From positions 56,501,078-56,565,077 of the forward strand of contig CM055103.1 of assembly GCA_029204225.1 (NCBI GenBank): 64,000 nucleotides of DNA. The letters are read 5' to 3'. Shown piece by piece: positions 21,981 to 32,546 of the stretch; the stretch's first letter is position 1, and each line of letters begins with the position of its first letter. The translations under genes were made by a program, and so were the position numbers. This DNA comes from Diphasiastrum complanatum. Taxonomy: Eukaryota; Streptophyta; Lycopodiopsida; Lycopodiales; Lycopodiaceae. Under the pieces are notes generated by a model. It was not told the DNA's origin and searched no databases. It saw only the letters and a list, made by a program, of their open reading frames with translations.

Positions 21981-23205
21981 ATTGCTTCGGCTAGGCTCTC
22001 TGATTCTTCTGATGAAGTCCAGAATGATTGAGGTGCATACCTCTCAGGAATTGTCGGAGTCCGTGAGGATCTGCGGACGTTGGGTTGACCAGGATGCGAT
22101 GATGCTTCTTCTTGAATTTTTTCAGATTTGTTCGAGCTAGCTAGGTCTGGTCTGATGACAGGTTTTGTTGGCTGCTCGGCTTCCGTAGCTATAGCTGCAG
22201 GTTCTGTAGAAGGAACATCAATGTTGGAAGAATCCATGCTACATAAAATAGGATGAAATGACATAGAATCATTTATCGATGGCTGTTTGAAATCATAGTA
22301 TGTATATTTTTGAAATATTACATCCTTAGAGACAAATACTACATTGGTGGATGGATCATAAACTTTATAAGCTTTATGTTCATCAGGATAGCCAATAAAA
22401 ATACATTTATTTGTCCTATAATCCAACTTTTTCCTAAGCTATTTAGGAATGTGAACAAAACATATTCAACCAAAGACTTTTAAATGGTTGACACTAGGCT
22501 TGTGCCCATGACAAACTTCATGAGGAGTCTTGTTGTTGACGGCTTTGGTACTAGATCTGTTTTGCACGTAACAAGATGTGGCAGTAGCTTCTGCCCAGAA
22601 CTTCGCAGGTAGGTGTGCTTGATGTAGCATGGATCTGGCTGAGTGGAGTAGAGTTCGATTCTTCCTTTCTGCAATCTCATTCTGTTGAGGTGAATAGGAA
22701 GTGTTGAACTGTCTTCTAATACCATGTTCAGCCATGTAGTCGGACATCTTGTTAGAGATGTATTCGCTGCCACCATCAATTCAGAGTGCCTTCACTTTCC
22801 TAGATGTTTGTGTCTCATCCATGGCCTTGAATCTCTTGAAGCATTCAAAGGCTTCAGATTTGTGCTTAATGAACATTACTGTATCATCTATGAAAATGAT
22901 AAAATAGATTGCATATCCTAATGATGGAGTTGGCATTGGACCATAGAGATCACTATGTACAAGATCTAATACATGCTTTGTTTTGATGGAGTGTGATTTC
23001 AGAAACTTGCTTCTAGAGTGCAACCATAGATGCATGATTCACAAAAGAAATATTTCCTATCTAATGAAGATGGGAGATTTAAACCATCAACTCAATCATT
23101 ATAATGCATATAAGAAAGTGATCTTTTATTCATGTGTCCAAATCGACTATGCCACAGAATAGCACTGTTGTTTACATTTTCATTAGAGATACTAGCTGTA
23201 GTTAG
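21981..23205 (-). pseudogene. Z1 copia element, integrase to RT-linker remnant
   Basis: Second half of Z1, continuous with 1-1790 once element A is discounted. From right to left: integrase core (about 23035-22781, LVHSDLYGPMPTPS, KHKSEAFECFKRFKA), then the C-terminal part (22747-22466, SPQQNEIAERKNRTLL, KTPHEV, HLKVFG) and the linker (22426-21981, NKCIFIGYPDEHKAYKVYDP). Several stops and frameshifts. In contrast to A and B this family has the GPMPTPS-type integrase, as in Z2. Confidence 0.85.
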
Positions 23206-23470
23206 AGTAGTTGAAGAAACAAAATGTTTCTGATTACAAAGCCTTGCTAGCTTTCAGCCCTTTGCCTGACGAAGATGTTCGCGAACTCGAACATCTGGAG
23301 ACACGAAACACGAAGAGTTTCGCAAACAAGAAAGTCAACGGAGACAAAGACAAACGATTTGCGAACACAAAATATCCACGAACGAGATTCCTTCGCGGTC
23401 CAGTACCTAATTCTATGTCTATGAGGTCACTATAGTATTGATAAGGGAGACACGTGATAGCATGCAATCT
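23206..23470 (+). other. Unrecognised segment with short open frame
   Basis: A 74-codon plus-strand frame (23211-23435) and a 79-codon minus one overlap here. The composition is less AT-rich than the neighbours and has several TTCGC/GCGAA words. I do not recognise either peptide; coding status is doubtful. Confidence 0.3.
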
Positions 23471-23989
23471 CAAATCTATTTATTTATTCAAAATTTAATG
23501 TTAATTCTATGCCACAACTCCTTACAAGAGAATGGTGGCATTATTACATGTTAACTATGGGTTTGATTGAGGCAATCATAGGACTTATTGCATTTCAAAG
23601 TTTTCTATGTTGAGCTATTGGTGACTTAGTTCAGCTTCTACCCACCTTGGAAACATTTTAGATATCTAGAATCTATGTAGGTGCCTAGCCTAAAATTTCA
23701 TTGAAAGTGACGTATAAGCTAGACGTTCTCACCATCACCTAATACTTCTCTTACAATATCAAGGTTCTTGTATAAGGGGCTTTGCCCTACAAACCATAGG
23801 ACAACCTACCACATCTTGAAGGTCAACTTTGCCGTAATCAAATTAGCCTCTTGAATGCCTTTTGATTTTTCAACAAGGTCTATCAACTTTTTTTTATTGT
23901 TAATGATGATTGACAATGTCCCATCTATTGAACTTGTCTAAATCAAGAAAGACTAGATTAAATTGAAGGTGTCGAATCTCGTAGAAAGC

Positions 23990-23994
<5 letters not shown>
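23471..23994. other. Intergenic, no feature seen
   Basis: AT-rich sequence with no supported gene or repeat. Confidence 0.5.

Positions 23995-24048
<54 letters not shown>
23995..24048. repeat. (GA)n microsatellite
   Basis: About 27 uninterrupted GA units. Confidence 0.98.
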
Positions 24049-24051
<3 letters not shown>

Positions 24052-24200
24052 GTTGTGTAACTAACAAATTCATGAATGATGGAGATGAGAACTGCGTATA
24101 CATATATAGCATAATAGTAAAAGGCAATGTAAATACGAGATGTATATGTATTGACGTGTTGTTTTGATGTTGTTTTGATCAGTAACTAGTTAGACGTCTC

Positions 24201-24480
24201 ATATACAATCAAATCTACATATATGATAAATTGTATAAACAAATAAGTTGATGTTACTTTTGACACTCGCACCATGATCAAGCATCTACAATCTATCTAA
24301 TGTGCTTCAAGCCTCTATTTATATACAATCAAATCTACATATATGGTAAATTGTATGAACAAATAAGTTGATGTTACTTTTCACACCCGCACAATGATCA
24401 AGCATCTACAATTTATGTGATGTGCTTGAGGATCATGCATCTACAATTTATGTAATGTGCTTGAGGCGTCTATAAGTTAG
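24201..24480. repeat. 120-bp tandem duplication
   Basis: The block starting ATATACAATCAAATC at 24201 recurs at 24321, a period of exactly 120 bp, with few differences. A shorter third piece (ATCATGCATCTACAATTTATG) follows at about 24432-24480. Confidence 0.85.
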
Positions 24481-25301
24481 GGAAGGTCTTGAATTTCTAG
24501 ATCTTTATATATTTCCTCCTTGTATGTCTTATATTCTATGCATGTAGTTATGCACTTGGTGTACTGACAGGTACAGACTTGCCATTGCTAAGAAACATTC
24601 AAACCTCAGGTTTGTACGCTGGTCAGTATTGGCATTAAAGCGAGCATCATATCTTGATCTGTTTTGTGGGGCGGATTAGAGGGCCATGTAGCATGAGAGT
24701 GAAAGCGGCCATCAGACCATGGTACGTGATGGATCGAGGTTCCAGATTCCTCTGCTTTTGCAATGGCAGAAGGTATTTTTGCAGCTTGTAACTCTCCTCA
24801 TGCTTCTCCATAAATTCAGACAGGGTCCTGCCTATCACTTTACTTTCCTACATCTTTTAAATCAATTTTCTTGTGATTTCAAAAACATAATGCTTTCTAT
24901 TACTCGGGTTTGCAGTTTTTGCGGATTGGTTCCTTGAGAGTCACAACAAACTCATGCTCTCTCCAGAAGTCTGTTTCTGCACATTATGTGACGGATGCTT
25001 TGGCTTAAAGCTTTCTAGTAGGGAAATTGGCACAAACGGCATCCTGGAGGTGAATTTGTATTGGGAAACCTTGAGAGATTTTTGACTTACACATTCACGA
25101 TTCCGTGAATTCTCGACTAAGTAACTATAAGAAATTATTTCATACAGAAACTTTCCTACGTTCCTCCTTGGAAGCGCTACATGATGCTAAATTTGAGTCT
25201 TTTTTCAAATATATGGATGAGACTTCTCGATATCAGATGCCGTGATAGTCATTTTTGACGAACTATTGGTTTAGTGCACAAAGGAAAGAGAGCATTTTAA
25301 G
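24481..25301. other. Intergenic, possible host 5' flank
   Basis: No recognisable gene. Small frames exist on both strands, but none resembles a known protein. The right end may be the 5' flank of the B-box pseudogene. Confidence 0.4.
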
Positions 25302-25847
25302 ATGCTATGGAGCTTGCTTGTGATTTGTGGAAATGGTTCTGCTACTGTGTATTGTCGTGCCAACTCTGCCCGGCTTTGTTTACCATGTGACCACCAGATT
25401 TATTCACTATCTCGGCATCATCAACGAATGCTTCTTTGCGATGGGTGCGGTCAACAGTCTGCTATTGTGCACTGCCCTGTCGATAACCTCTCCCGTTGTC
25501 AATTTTGTGACTGGAACACACATGGCACCTCCATCAATTCGCAACATAAATGCAAGACAATTGACAGCTTCTCCGGCTGTCCCTCTGCTACGGAACTTGC
25601 TTGTAAGTGGGGCTTTGAACTGGATAGCTCTCAACAACCTGCTGCACGTGAAACAGGGGAAGCTAACCAGGGCACTACAACAACTGAGAAATCTAATCCT
25701 GCTCCATCAAAGATTCAATCTAGTGAGGTTGGTTGGTTTCGTGATAAGGATGCTTCAGAGAATCGAATCTTTATTTTATCAATAAGTTCCCCGACGGAAT
25801 TAAAGTGCATCATATGTTCCATGCATGTCGAATTCAGTAGTGTTTGA
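25302..25847 (+). pseudogene. CONSTANS-like / B-box (BBX) zinc-finger pseudogene
   Basis: The frame encodes two adjacent B-boxes as in CONSTANS-like transcription factors. B-box 1 has [20 protein letters not shown]-box 2 starts [13 protein letters not shown] and continues with [10 protein letters not shown] and SQHK; then follows the conserved tail [15 protein letters not shown] and WGFELD. In the family the B-boxes bind zinc and mediate protein contacts, and a C-terminal CCT domain binds DNA. Here the CCT domain is absent and the frame dissolves after about residue 150. A better start, ATG at 25307 (MELACD...), is out of phase with the rest by a small indel between about 25318 and 25329 that destroys the first Cys pair. 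So it is a truncated pseudogene. It might be an exon 1 fragment, because COL genes usually have an intron after this region. Confidence 0.8.
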
Positions 25848-26159
25848 GCGCATCGGTAGTGTTTGAGCCCATCGACATCTTTTAGTATATTAGTTCGTTT
25901 CATGCCTCATCTTAAAACAGGTTTAATCTGTCAATCCAAGGCTGATCAATCATAATATTAGATCATAACTCGTCCTCCCCAATATCTGTAGAGTTGGAGG
26001 GAAATATCATACTACACGCGATTTCAAATAGTCATAGTTAATCTGTCTTGCACATCGTGATGTGATGGAGCACAGGCATAATCCCAAATTTGTAAGTATC
26101 AAAGCAAAGTTTTAATATTCAGATTGATAAAGGTTCTGATGTAACAGAAATTCAATATT
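25848..26159. other. Intergenic, no feature seen
   Basis: No supported feature. Confidence 0.5.
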
Positions 26160-27283
26160 CTAAGTGATAAAGCTGCTTGATTTTGTAGCAGAAATTCCAT
26201 TGCGACAATATCCCATCGACTCCTGTATTTGTGTATCGCACCACTGCAAAGAAGGCCAACGTCCCAGGACCCACAATAGATGCCAACGCGTGGCTAGAAA
26301 CATATATCAGGTGGAGAATCATCTGCCTCAACGTCATGTGTTCCCGCTAATTGATTACAGTCTTGACATAGCTAGGCCAAAATATGGTGGTGGAGTTCTT
26401 ACTGTGGAACATGTGCATGGAGGCATCAACGAGCCAGAAAACGATGGACATTCACATGGCTGGTTTACTTCCGGCTTAAGTTGAAGGGAGCGATGTGGAG
26501 TAAGTGAGTCTACCATTACTTTAACATTCAATAGCCAGAGAATCTCTGGTATCACGATCATGCCATGGTACTTAGAAGGCTGAATATCCTTGCTAGTCTA
26601 TATGGCGCCTACATCATTCGTGACCCAATTCTTGAAGAACTGCTCAATCTGCCGTCTGGACACAAGTACGATCTGACTGGAGTTTCTATCTCCATATACT
26701 TTCTTTTAGTTGGGAACAACCCACATATACATCCTCAATGGCAGGTGGGATATCAGAGTAGCAACTTACTATTGTGGAACATCGCTGGTCTATATAAAAC
26801 ACATCAAGCATAGAAGAAACGTGAAAATGCTTCAGCCCTTGAGAAAAAATATGTACTCTTAATGCACTTGTAGAAGTGAGATATAATACAAAGTTGAAAG
26901 TGTAATAAACTTGACATGATTGCTGCTGTGAACTTCAGCCAGAGTACTTTGGAGATGTGCTATTGTGGTGAATGGAAAAGCGTGGCCCTACTTGAAAGTC
27001 AAAAGGAGAAAGTATTGCTTTCGAATTGTGAACTCTAGCAATGCACACCTCTTCAGATGGACTATCTTTCACTAAAATTGGTGCTGACTCTTCCTACTTG
27101 GAAAAGCGTGTGAAATTGCAAAAGATTATTGTGGCTCCTTCAGAGCAAGCAGATGTCATTATTGACAGAAAAGTTCACGACCAAGAAACAAGCAAAATCC
27201 CACAACGTTTAATCCCAACTCATAGACCCAAACAAGAGGATGCAGCTCAAACAATGATCATTCCCATGTTTGATATCATATAA
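26160..27283 (+). pseudogene. LPR1-type multicopper oxidase (bilirubin-oxidase-like) pseudogene
   Basis: Scattered across all three plus frames are blocks typical of the plant LPR1/LPR2 ferroxidases, cell-wall or ER multicopper oxidases that oxidise iron and control root response to phosphate. Seen: the copper-ligand block HVHGGINEPENDGHSHGWFT (near 26410-26470; HxH motif), LWYHDHAM (His ligands at 26553-26561), LYGAYIIRDP, LNLPSG, GNNPHIHPQWQ, then IGADSSYL and APSEQADVIID (27083-27170). The frames change twice, stops intervene, and the C-terminal type-1 copper HCH region is not seen, so the gene is dead. It lies in the same strand and close to the B-box pseudogene, an unrelated gene family. 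Confidence 0.82.
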
Positions 27284-27295
27284 CAAATTGAAACA

Positions 27296-27740
27296 ATTAC
27301 CATCTCACAAAGTGGTGAACTTGGTGGGTGGGCCATGCTTGATGCTCCATCACATTAATAATTTGAGTGCATTATACTTTAAGTTACACCTTACAAAAAC
27401 ATTGGAACTTGGATCTATGCACTTGGAACCTTTTCAATTCAAAGAGTCCAGGAGGCATGTGGACGAAGATGCTAACAAAGTGAGAGAACAAAGTGGAGGA
27501 TCATAAGGCTTTCTGGTCTCCTTTTCCCTTCCTTAATCTTGCTTCCTATTGTCCCCATCCATAGATACGTATGTGGGATGTTGTCCCCATCCATAGATAC
27601 GTATGTGGAATGTCATCTAAATCTTCCATCCACAGATATTGTTGTCCCCGTCCATAGATACATATATGGGATCTATGTGATCTTAAATCTTTTAGATTAT
27701 CAAAATGCAAGAGGCTAGAACCCAATTTCCAACTGACACA
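27296..27740 (+). repeat. Duplicate of the UGT upstream region
   Basis: Matches the UGT 5' flank at about 31975-32315 in many consecutive words (AATTACCAYCTCACAAAG, GATGCTCCATCACA, GATCATAAGGCT, ATCTATGTGATC, AAAATGCAAGAGG), with moderate divergence and small indels. With the fragment at 28515-28587 it outlines a broken second UGT locus on the same strand. Confidence 0.8.
27549..27680. repeat. 32-bp minisatellite (TTGTCCCCATCCATAGATAC...)
   Basis: Units start at 27549, 27581 (period 32) and, more diverged, at 27642. The intact UGT flank has only one degenerate copy, so the array expanded in the duplicate. Confidence 0.85.
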
Positions 27741-27779
27741 AGAAAGTAGCACATCAATCTCCTCTCCTCATCCTTGCTC

Positions 27780-28500
27780 CCCCCGCCGTTGAGCCTTAAA
27801 GGCACTGCCCTGGGGTTTGGCCCCAGCCTAGTGTTATCACGCCATGTGGCACAGGTAGGGACAGGCAGAAAACTGGGCACCACATGGCATGGGTAGGGGC
27901 AGGCAAAAAATTGGATTTTTGCGGGCGCGAGTGCCAGGCTGAGCGTGGTCCCGGGCAGGTGGCGCCGGGCAGCGAGCGGCCGCAACATATTGGCGTCGGG
28001 CAGCCATAGGATGGCCAACATGGATGGCACCGGGCAGCCCCATGTGGTGCCGGTTAGATGCAGGGGTGGCGCTAGGCCGCGCGTGGGAGGGATTTGGCCT
28101 CGGTGCCCCCCAACGCATGACGTGTGCCCCGTGCTCGGGTGCCCGCCAGATTTGGGGCATGAGAGGTTTTAGCGAGCGGCGCCGGGCAGCGGGTCCCCAC
28201 AACGCCGGGCTGTGGCGTCGGGAAGCCAGAGGGCAAAGCAACACCAGGCTGCGGGTCCCGGGCAGCCAGGGGGTGGCGGCGTTGGGGCAGGGGTGGCGCT
28301 GGGCACCCAAGCTCTCACACACACACACACAAGGAATTGGGTGGGATTCTCTATATATATCCCCTCCCAGTTCCCTTACAAGATTGCTTATGATATAAAA
28401 ATTGGCTACCTGAACACATGGCGTCCAGGCAGCTAGTTTTTTAAAAAAAAACATGTGGTCAGGAGGGCACCGGGGCCAAACGGCCACAGTGCTCACAAGA
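27780..28500. repeat. GC-rich island of degenerate CCGGGCAGC repeats
   Basis: In this AT-rich window the stretch is strikingly GC-rich, especially 27820-28300. The word GCCGGGCAGC or one-base variants recurs at irregular spacing. Frames of 75-219 codons on both strands come from the lack of AT-rich stops and have low-complexity Pro/Ala/Arg content; I do not accept them as genes. It sits between the duplicated UGT promoter and the duplicated UGT start, where the intact locus has no such insert. Confidence 0.7.
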
Positions 28501-28514
28501 TGCTAGGACCAAGA

Positions 28515-28587
28515 AAAAGCCCCATAATGGGTGGTGCATCCCAAAGGTCGCCACATTTTTTCGTAATCCCCTTCCATGGCCATACTA
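28515..28587 (+). pseudogene. UGT 5' fragment (broken paralogue)
   Basis: Starts with the same context as the UGT gene (ATGGGTGGTGCATCCC at 28527; compare 32547) and follows it for about 60 bp with several substitutions, then stops abruptly at about 28587, where copia element I begins. Only about 20 codons remain. Confidence 0.8.
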
Positions 28588-29202
28588 GTTGAGTATGTAG
28601 TCTCTCTTGAGAACATAGATGATGTTCTTAAACGTTTGAAATTGATTTTAAATCAATTAGAAAGCAAATGGTTATAGCATCAAATGTATGCTCTTGAGTC
28701 ATGCAAGAGCAAAAGTGATTTACTCATAGCTTGAAACTTTCTCTTTTTTCAAGTATTGAGGCAAATTGTAAACTCTTTATGAGAGTAAGTGAATCATCTT
28801 CTAAAGACACTTATCTCCATAATGGAGTATTGCCAATTTGGATGAGTCTAATTCTCTAGATCGTGATAACATGAGGTTGGATCTTTGTGATCCTAATGAA
28901 TCAAGAAGAAATCTTTATTTCCTCATGGAGTTGTAGCTACTTTCAAGGAGATGGAGCTTATGGAGCAACCATATCTTTCAAGGATGCAACAAATCAAAAG
29001 AAAAAAATACTCAAATGGTGCAAAGTTCTCAAGCTCATCAAAGATGTCAACATCAAAGAAGCACTATCATGGATATGGTGATCTCGGATCAACATCAAGT
29101 ACATTGGATGATCTTTACACCTTTTGAACCAGCAAAGACCAATTCAGCCCATGGAATCAAGTTCAAGGTCATCATGGTTTTTATCAAGTTAGTTTTGAGG
29201 AG
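28588..29202 (+). mobile_element. Element I, 3' internal remnant
   Basis: Non-coding sequence leading into a PPT-like TTTTGAGGAG (29193-29202) directly before an LTR. Interpreted as the 3' end of a truncated copia-like element; no RNase H motif is readable. Confidence 0.5.
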
Positions 29203-30036
29203 TGTGAAAATTGGCAAAAGATAACTTGATCAAACATGGTAAATATCATAATGACTTGTACCTATTATGATTACACATGTGTGGAGCCTATTCCCATGTG
29301 TGAAATAAATGTATTTTTCATGTAATATAATCATATAGGTTGTACATATGATTTAAATCAAGTTCTAGTGGCTAAAAAGGGCAAAATGATGTTTTTTAGT
29401 CATATGCCACATGGCATCAATCTAGAGATTGCATGAGCCACATCATGAGATTAGGTGTCAAATCCCATGTTTAGAGGTTTGCTCACACGTGTGGAAAAGG
29501 CTGAAGTAGGTGAGTTTGTACTTCTAGAAGAGTTTTTTACTAGTTCTCTATATAGTAGAAAAATGGACCAAAAGTGCTCAAAATAGAAGGTTTTGTCCAA
29601 GTGTCGATTTTGCATGATGAATCATCATATTACAAAGCATCCTCACACATGTGAGATCAAAGGGATGATCAATACCACGAGCTCCCACTTTTTTTATTTA
29701 TAGAGCCACATTTGGCCATAATCATCAAGCAACACCAATCTTGGTTTTGGAGGCAAATTCTTGTCAATCTCTCCATTTGATTTCTTTTAGATGTTTTGAG
29801 TTTCTATCATATTGTACTTTGTTTTCAGGCTGGAGTCCGTACTCTGAGAGGTTTTCGCACGTGTGAAACCAGCAAGTACAATTTCCTTTCATTTATGATT
29901 GTTCATGTTAGATTTTCTCATGTAGAATTGATCTAGATTCAACTAATCTTGTGTAGATTGGTAGATCAACTAACATCCAATCACTCTTGTGGATCATTTT
30001 AGGATCCATTCTTGGTCAATTTTGCAGATTTTCACA
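29203..30036 (+). repeat. Element I LTR
   Basis: 834 bp with inverted ends TGTGAAAAT...ATTTTCACA. It contains CACACGTGTG (29484-29493) and GCACGTGTGAAA (near 29857-29868), plus CACATGTG variants. It is not followed by a PBS, so it is a 3' or solo LTR. A diverged inverted relative is at 35050-35638. Confidence 0.8.
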
Positions 30037-30190
30037 TTTGTCTTTCCATTAATAGGAAAGAAAGGCTTGATGGTGTTCTTTACATTCCTTCACTTTCGAA
30101 GAATTTCCAAGAATTTTCTAAGTGTTGGTCAAATGATAGAGAAAGGGTGCTGAAGTGACAGAGATTTCTCAAATTTGCAATATGCACAAA
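30037..30190 (+). pseudogene. Copia protease / pre-integrase scrap
   Basis: Plus-strand words GVLYIPSLSKN and, after a frame change, LSVGQMIEKGC are the conserved block between protease and GAG-pre-integrase of copia elements. Only about 130 bp survives. Flanks are unrelated, so element I probably inserted in an older copia element. Confidence 0.65.
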
Positions 30191-30734
30191 AAATCCTAGA
30201 CTCGCTACCAGGTGATCCGAAGATGGATAGCTGAATAAAAATGCGTTCTTGAGATACCGGACAATTATGACTCTGGTGCTGTAGTTATTTTTCATGCAAA
30301 AAAGCAAGCTCACAAAAGGAGAAAATGAAACAAGAAAATATACTGACAATATAGAGAAGTTATAATTGTATGGCACTTGTCGAACAAAATGTTCATTCAA
30401 CAACATTGATATTGCACCTGGACGATTTCAATTTGCAATTGGTCTTTTAGTCAAGTTTAGTCATATTTTGGTTAATTGTCAATATAAGGCCAATATGTGT
30501 TTTAGACTTAGAGATAAACTTTATGAAAGTTATTTTAGTCAAAGTTAAATTGAATTACCACTTTTGAAAAGTGTGGGAAAGTTAGTAGGTCAAGTTTGGT
30601 ATATTCAAATTTGAATAGTAGATTCATTGGATCTAGTCCACATTAATAGTAGGGTTTTTGATATGGAGGGAAACCAAGATCATTAATGAGACATTGACCT
30701 GCTATTAAAGGATGTACACATGTGGGAGAACAAT

Positions 30735-30739
<5 letters not shown>
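30191..30739. other. Intergenic, no feature seen
   Basis: AT-rich, no supported gene. Confidence 0.45.

Positions 30740-30804
<65 letters not shown>
30740..30804. repeat. (TC)n microsatellite
   Basis: About 32 TC units. Confidence 0.97.
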
Positions 30805-30808
<4 letters not shown>

Positions 30809-31970
30809 CATGCTTATACATGAGTTCTCTTGGGTTCATCTCTCCATTGATGCACTATCTTGATGATATCTTGCAATCTTGTGTGTAGAATGCTCATATT
30901 TTGCTATTTTCAGATCCACATGTGTGAAATACAGTATGTTACTGGTATTGTACTGGCAACAACCTCATTTTATCATATATTTGATGTTTGAGCAAGATCT
31001 TATTGAGTTTGCATCAATTTTTTGTGTAGTTGATGTTAGATTTCTGAATTGTCAACGGTGCTAGTTGTGTTGTCATCTATAACCAAAGATCAAGGGGACC
31101 TAAATGGATCTTAGTGATTCATATTTCTTCACATGGAATACCCACAACAACCAATACTAGAGGCCAACTTAGAAAGATACTCCTTGTCCTATTTCAGACA
31201 TCCCATGTGTGAAATCTGGCATAGAGGAGGTCAAAACTTGTGCCTCAAGTTATCCCTTGACGTGGGTACACAAATTATTTTATTCTATTGGCTACATTGA
31301 GCTACCCCCTCCCACTTGAATCCATCTGTGATTTAATAATTGAGCACGACCTCCTTTAGAAACTTCAATTAATCTCCATAGCCTACACCCCATAATGTTC
31401 CCTTTGACAACTAGTCCGACAAATGGGTTGGTGTCAAGACCATCAATCAAGTAGGTAAGAGTGTTACTATTATTGTTGTGGTACATGCTCGAATCATGTA
31501 TGTCGACTTGTGATTAGCATCTTTGAGCCTCGAGCTCTCTAATAAGGCTTGGCCTATTACTTGTCTATAGTGTCTCGAGATCTCTAATAAGGCCTAGCCT
31601 ATTACTTGATCTATAGTGTATATATGTACAAACAAGTGTTAATATAATTTGACATAAGAAAAAAACAAAAAAGGAATGGATTGACAAGTATTTGGGAGGC
31701 AAACATGGACACACAAGACAAAGAAAAAAGTGCAAACAAGACCCATAATATTGAGACACATTATTTTGACCATTAAAGTCATTTCTAATTCATGTCAAAG
31801 AATGTTAGGGAGTAGTGTATTTTGTACCACCACTGCAATGACATTGGTGGTGCAATAGCCATCTAATGGAGATGGGCAATGATACCAGTATTTATTTTAA
31901 TAATGGTATCAATGCTCACCCTTAGATGTGTGGGCCACCACAGCCCCCAGTGTTAATATCATTAAAAAAA
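30805..31970. other. Intergenic; possible decayed LTR sequence
   Basis: Contains TCCACATGTGTGAAAT near 30910 and CCCATGTGTGAAAT near 31204, similar to the palindrome block of the copia LTRs here, so parts may be decayed LTR. No gene. A short imperfect duplication around 31510-31610 (CTCTAATAAGGCYTRGCC) is visible. Confidence 0.35.
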
Positions 31971-31974
31971 TACC

Positions 31975-32546
31975 AAAGAATTACCACCTCACAAAGCGAT
32001 GAAGTTGGTGGGCCTTATTAGATGCTCCATCACAATAATAATTTGAGTGCAATAATTTGAGCTACACCTTGGAGGCCTTAGAAAGTTGGACCTTAGATCT
32101 ATGCATTTAAAATCTTTTCAATCCAAAGAATGCACGAGGCATGTGAAGTGAGAGAACAAAGTGGAAGATCATAAGGCTCTTTTTGGTCTCCTTTTCCGAT
32201 TTTCTTCTCTTCTTTGCCTTACTGTTGCTTCTCATTGTATCCCATACATACTCATGAGATCTATGTGATCAAAATCTTTTTGGATTCGAAAAATGCAAGA
32301 GGGTAGTGGATGAAGAGGCTAGAGGCTGATTGCAATGATAGTAGGATATCAAAAGGCGAGAGAAGACAATAAGAGATCAAAAGGTGAGTAGCAAAAGGGG
32401 AGAGAAGACACTAGGAGATCAAAAGGCTGCTCTCCTTTTCCTCTTTCCTCTTCTTGCTTGCACACACACACACACAACCTCCTCCCCCCCCCCCCCCCTT
32501 GCCCTCTCCCGCCCCCTTCTCTTAGAAAAAAAAAAAAAGGCCCAAA
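31975..32546 (+). promoter_or_regulatory. UGT 5' flank
   Basis: Non-coding upstream region of the glycosyltransferase gene. It shares long stretches with 27296-27740. Close to the ATG lie a CA repeat (about 32461-32476), a 15-C run (32484-32498) and an A-run. No clear TATA box could be assigned. Confidence 0.55.

Noticed and set aside
27837-28496. 219-codon Pro/Ala/Arg-rich gene on the minus strand
   Set aside because: Lies in the GC-rich repeat with long frames on both strands and no known domain.
30080-30406. 108-codon minus-strand frame
   Set aside because: It overlaps the plus-strand copia protease scrap in part and has no domain; hydrophobic composition comes from T-rich reverse strand.
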